Source of the DNA: an uncultured Burkholderiales bacterium
GTDB taxonomy: Bacteria; Pseudomonadota; Gammaproteobacteria; Burkholderiales; Burkholderiaceae
DNA: 14,663 bases
Assembly (NCBI GenBank): GCA_903845315.1
Contig: CAIMWY010000148.1
Location: 1 to 14,663, forward strand
Reading direction: 5' to 3'
Each line of letters begins with the position of its first letter. Position 1 is the first letter of the stretch. The notes beneath the pieces were generated by a model. That model did not search any database and was not told the origin of the DNA. It saw only the letters and a program-made list of their open reading frames with translations. Made by a program: the position numbers and the translations under genes. This document shows positions 13,445 to 14,663 of this stretch, piece by piece.

Positions 13445-14663
13445 GCTTTGGTGACGTCGAGGTTACGCAAGCGAATGTGCAATTCGCGCAACTGCTTTTC
13501 GTCCACCAGGCTCGGGGCTTGGGTCAGCAAGCACTGCGCACGTTGGGTTTTGGGGAAGGCAATCACGTCACGAATCGACTCGGCACCGGTCATCATGGTG
13601 ACGATGCGGTCTAAACCAAAAGCCAAACCGCCATGGGGCGGGGCGCCGTATTGCAAAGCGTCGAGCAAGAAGCCAAATTTCAGCTGCGCTTCTTCGGGTG
13701 TGATCTTCAAGGCATCAAACACTTTTTGCTGCACGTCGGCGCGGTGGATACGCACCGAGCCGCCGCCCATCTCCCAACCGTTCAACACCATGTCGTAGCC
13801 CTTGGAGATGCACTTCTCAGGCGCGGTGACCATCCAGTCTTCGTGGCCGTCTTTGGGCGCTGTGAAGGGGTGGTGCGTGGCGGTGTAGCGCTGGGCTTCT
13901 TCGTCGAACTCAAACATGGGGAAGTCCACCACCCACATCGGGGCCCAACGGTCTTCGAACAAACCGTTTTTCTTGCCGAATTCACTGTGGCCAATTTTGA
14001 TGCGCAATGCACCGATGGCGTCGTTGACGATCTTGGCCTTGTCGGCGCCAAAGAAAATCAAGTCGCCATTTTGCGCGCCAGTGCGTTCCAGCACGGCGTT
14101 CAATGCCGCGTCATGGATGTTCTTGACGATGGGCGACTGCAAACCGTCACGTTTTTTGGACAAGTCGTTGACGCGAATGTAAGCCAAGCCCTTGGCACCG
14201 TAAATTTTGACGAACTCGGTGTAGGCATCAATCTCACCGCGACTGATGCCGCCGCCTTCTGCCGAGCCATGGGGCACGCGCAAGGCCACCACACGACCGC
14301 CCTTCATATTGGCAGCGCCTGAGAAGACTTTGAAGTCCACATCGCCCATCACATCGGTCACTTCTGTGAACTCCAACTTGACACGTAAGTCAGGCTTGTC
14401 CGAGCCGTACAGGTGCATGGCGTCGGCATAGGTCATGACAGGGAACTCGCCCAAATCGACGTTGATCGCGTTCTTGAAAACGGTGGTGATCATGCCTTGG
14501 AACATGTCACGGATTTCTTGCTCGTCCAAGAAAGACGTTTCAATATCGATCTGGGTGAATTCAGGCTGACGGTCAGCACGCAAGTCTTCGTCGCGGAAGC
14601 ACTTGGTGATTTGGTAGTAACGGTCGTAACCAGCCACCATCAACAATTGTTTGAACAACTGGG
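13441..14663 (-). CDS. aspS: Aspartyl-tRNA synthetase (C-terminal two thirds, cut by the window edge)
   Basis: A class II aminoacyl-tRNA synthetase that charges tRNA with aspartate in the cytosol. About 407 codons are visible; the family is near 600 residues, so the tRNA-binding N-terminal domain and the start lie beyond 14663. Motif 2 is clear near the visible N-terminus ([19 protein letters not shown]). The bacterial insertion (GAD) domain follows ([26 protein letters not shown]). The active-site segment [14 protein letters not shown] and motif 3, [14 protein letters not shown], come next, and the end is typical ([20 protein letters not shown]). The open frame continues to the edge with no stop. 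Its TAA (13443-13441) overlaps the TAG of the convergent ATPase gene. Whether it is a discriminating AspRS cannot be decided here. Confidence 0.97.
   Translation of the reverse strand, partial: QLFKQLLMVAGYDRYYQITKCFRDEDLRADRQPEFTQIDIETSFLDEQEIRDMFQGMITTVFKNAINVDLGEFPVMTYADAMHLYGSDKPDLRVKLEFTEVTDVMGDVDFKVFSGAANMKGGRVVALRVPHGSAEGGGISRGEIDAYTEFVKIYGAKGLAYIRVNDLSKKRDGLQSPIVKNIHDAALNAVLERTGAQNGDLIFFGADKAKIVNDAIGALRIKIGHSEFGKKNGLFEDRWAPMWVVDFPMFEFDEEAQRYTATHHPFTAPKDGHEDWMVTAPEKCISKGYDMVLNGWEMGGGSVRIHRADVQQKVFDALKITPEEAQLKFGFLLDALQYGAPPHGGLAFGLDRIVTMMTGAESIRDVIAFPKTQRAQCLLTQAPSLVDEKQLRELHIRLRNLDVTKA

Overview
The window reads as an ordinary chromosomal segment of a betaproteobacterium, most likely order Burkholderiales, family Comamonadaceae (Limnohabitans/Rhodoferax-like). 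This is an inference from the gene order (secB-grxC-rhodanese, then gpmA, an S41 peptidase and a MoeB/ThiF-type gene) and from protein character; no search was run. Coding density is high and no gap exceeds about 170 bases. I see no tRNA, rRNA, insertion sequence, CRISPR array, prophage gene or interrupted gene. secB and aspS are cut by the window edges.

Left part (1-4238). A leftward group holds a membrane-anchored rhodanese, glutaredoxin 3 (grxC) and the start of secB; it resembles the E. coli yibN-grxC-secB cluster. A hairpin followed by a T-run sits between grxC and secB, almost touching the secB ribosome binding site. Divergent from it run gpmA (glycolytic phosphoglycerate mutase), a C-terminal processing peptidase (S41) and a MoeB/ThiF-type adenylyltransferase. 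A 10-bp palindrome with -10-like character lies in the divergent spacer.

Middle part (4248-10524). An exported thermonuclease-like protein converges on the moeB-type gene. A SulP-type anion transporter with a C-terminal STAS domain runs rightward. It meets a leftward five-gene run, in transcription order: an EEP-family protein (ybhP-like), a ClsB-like cardiolipin synthase, GTP cyclohydrolase I (folE), a short BLUF blue-light photoreceptor and a DUF429 protein. Spacings are very tight: the ybhP-like stop overlaps the cls start, and folE and the BLUF gene are 4 bases apart. The run joins phospholipid synthesis, pterin/folate synthesis and light sensing in what may be one transcript. It is the most interesting accessory-looking part of the window.

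Right part (10525-14663). A class I methyltransferase runs rightward and overlaps, tail to tail, a leftward alpha/beta hydrolase. A stand-alone ABC-type ATPase with several altered catalytic motifs follows and converges, with overlapping stop codons, on aspS (aspartyl-tRNA synthetase). The two divergent spacers (10525-10665 and 12713-12883) hold inverted repeats that may be regulatory.

No wholly new system is evident. The best leads are the folE-BLUF pair in its five-gene run, the terminator-like element in the secB leader and the degenerate ABC ATPase.
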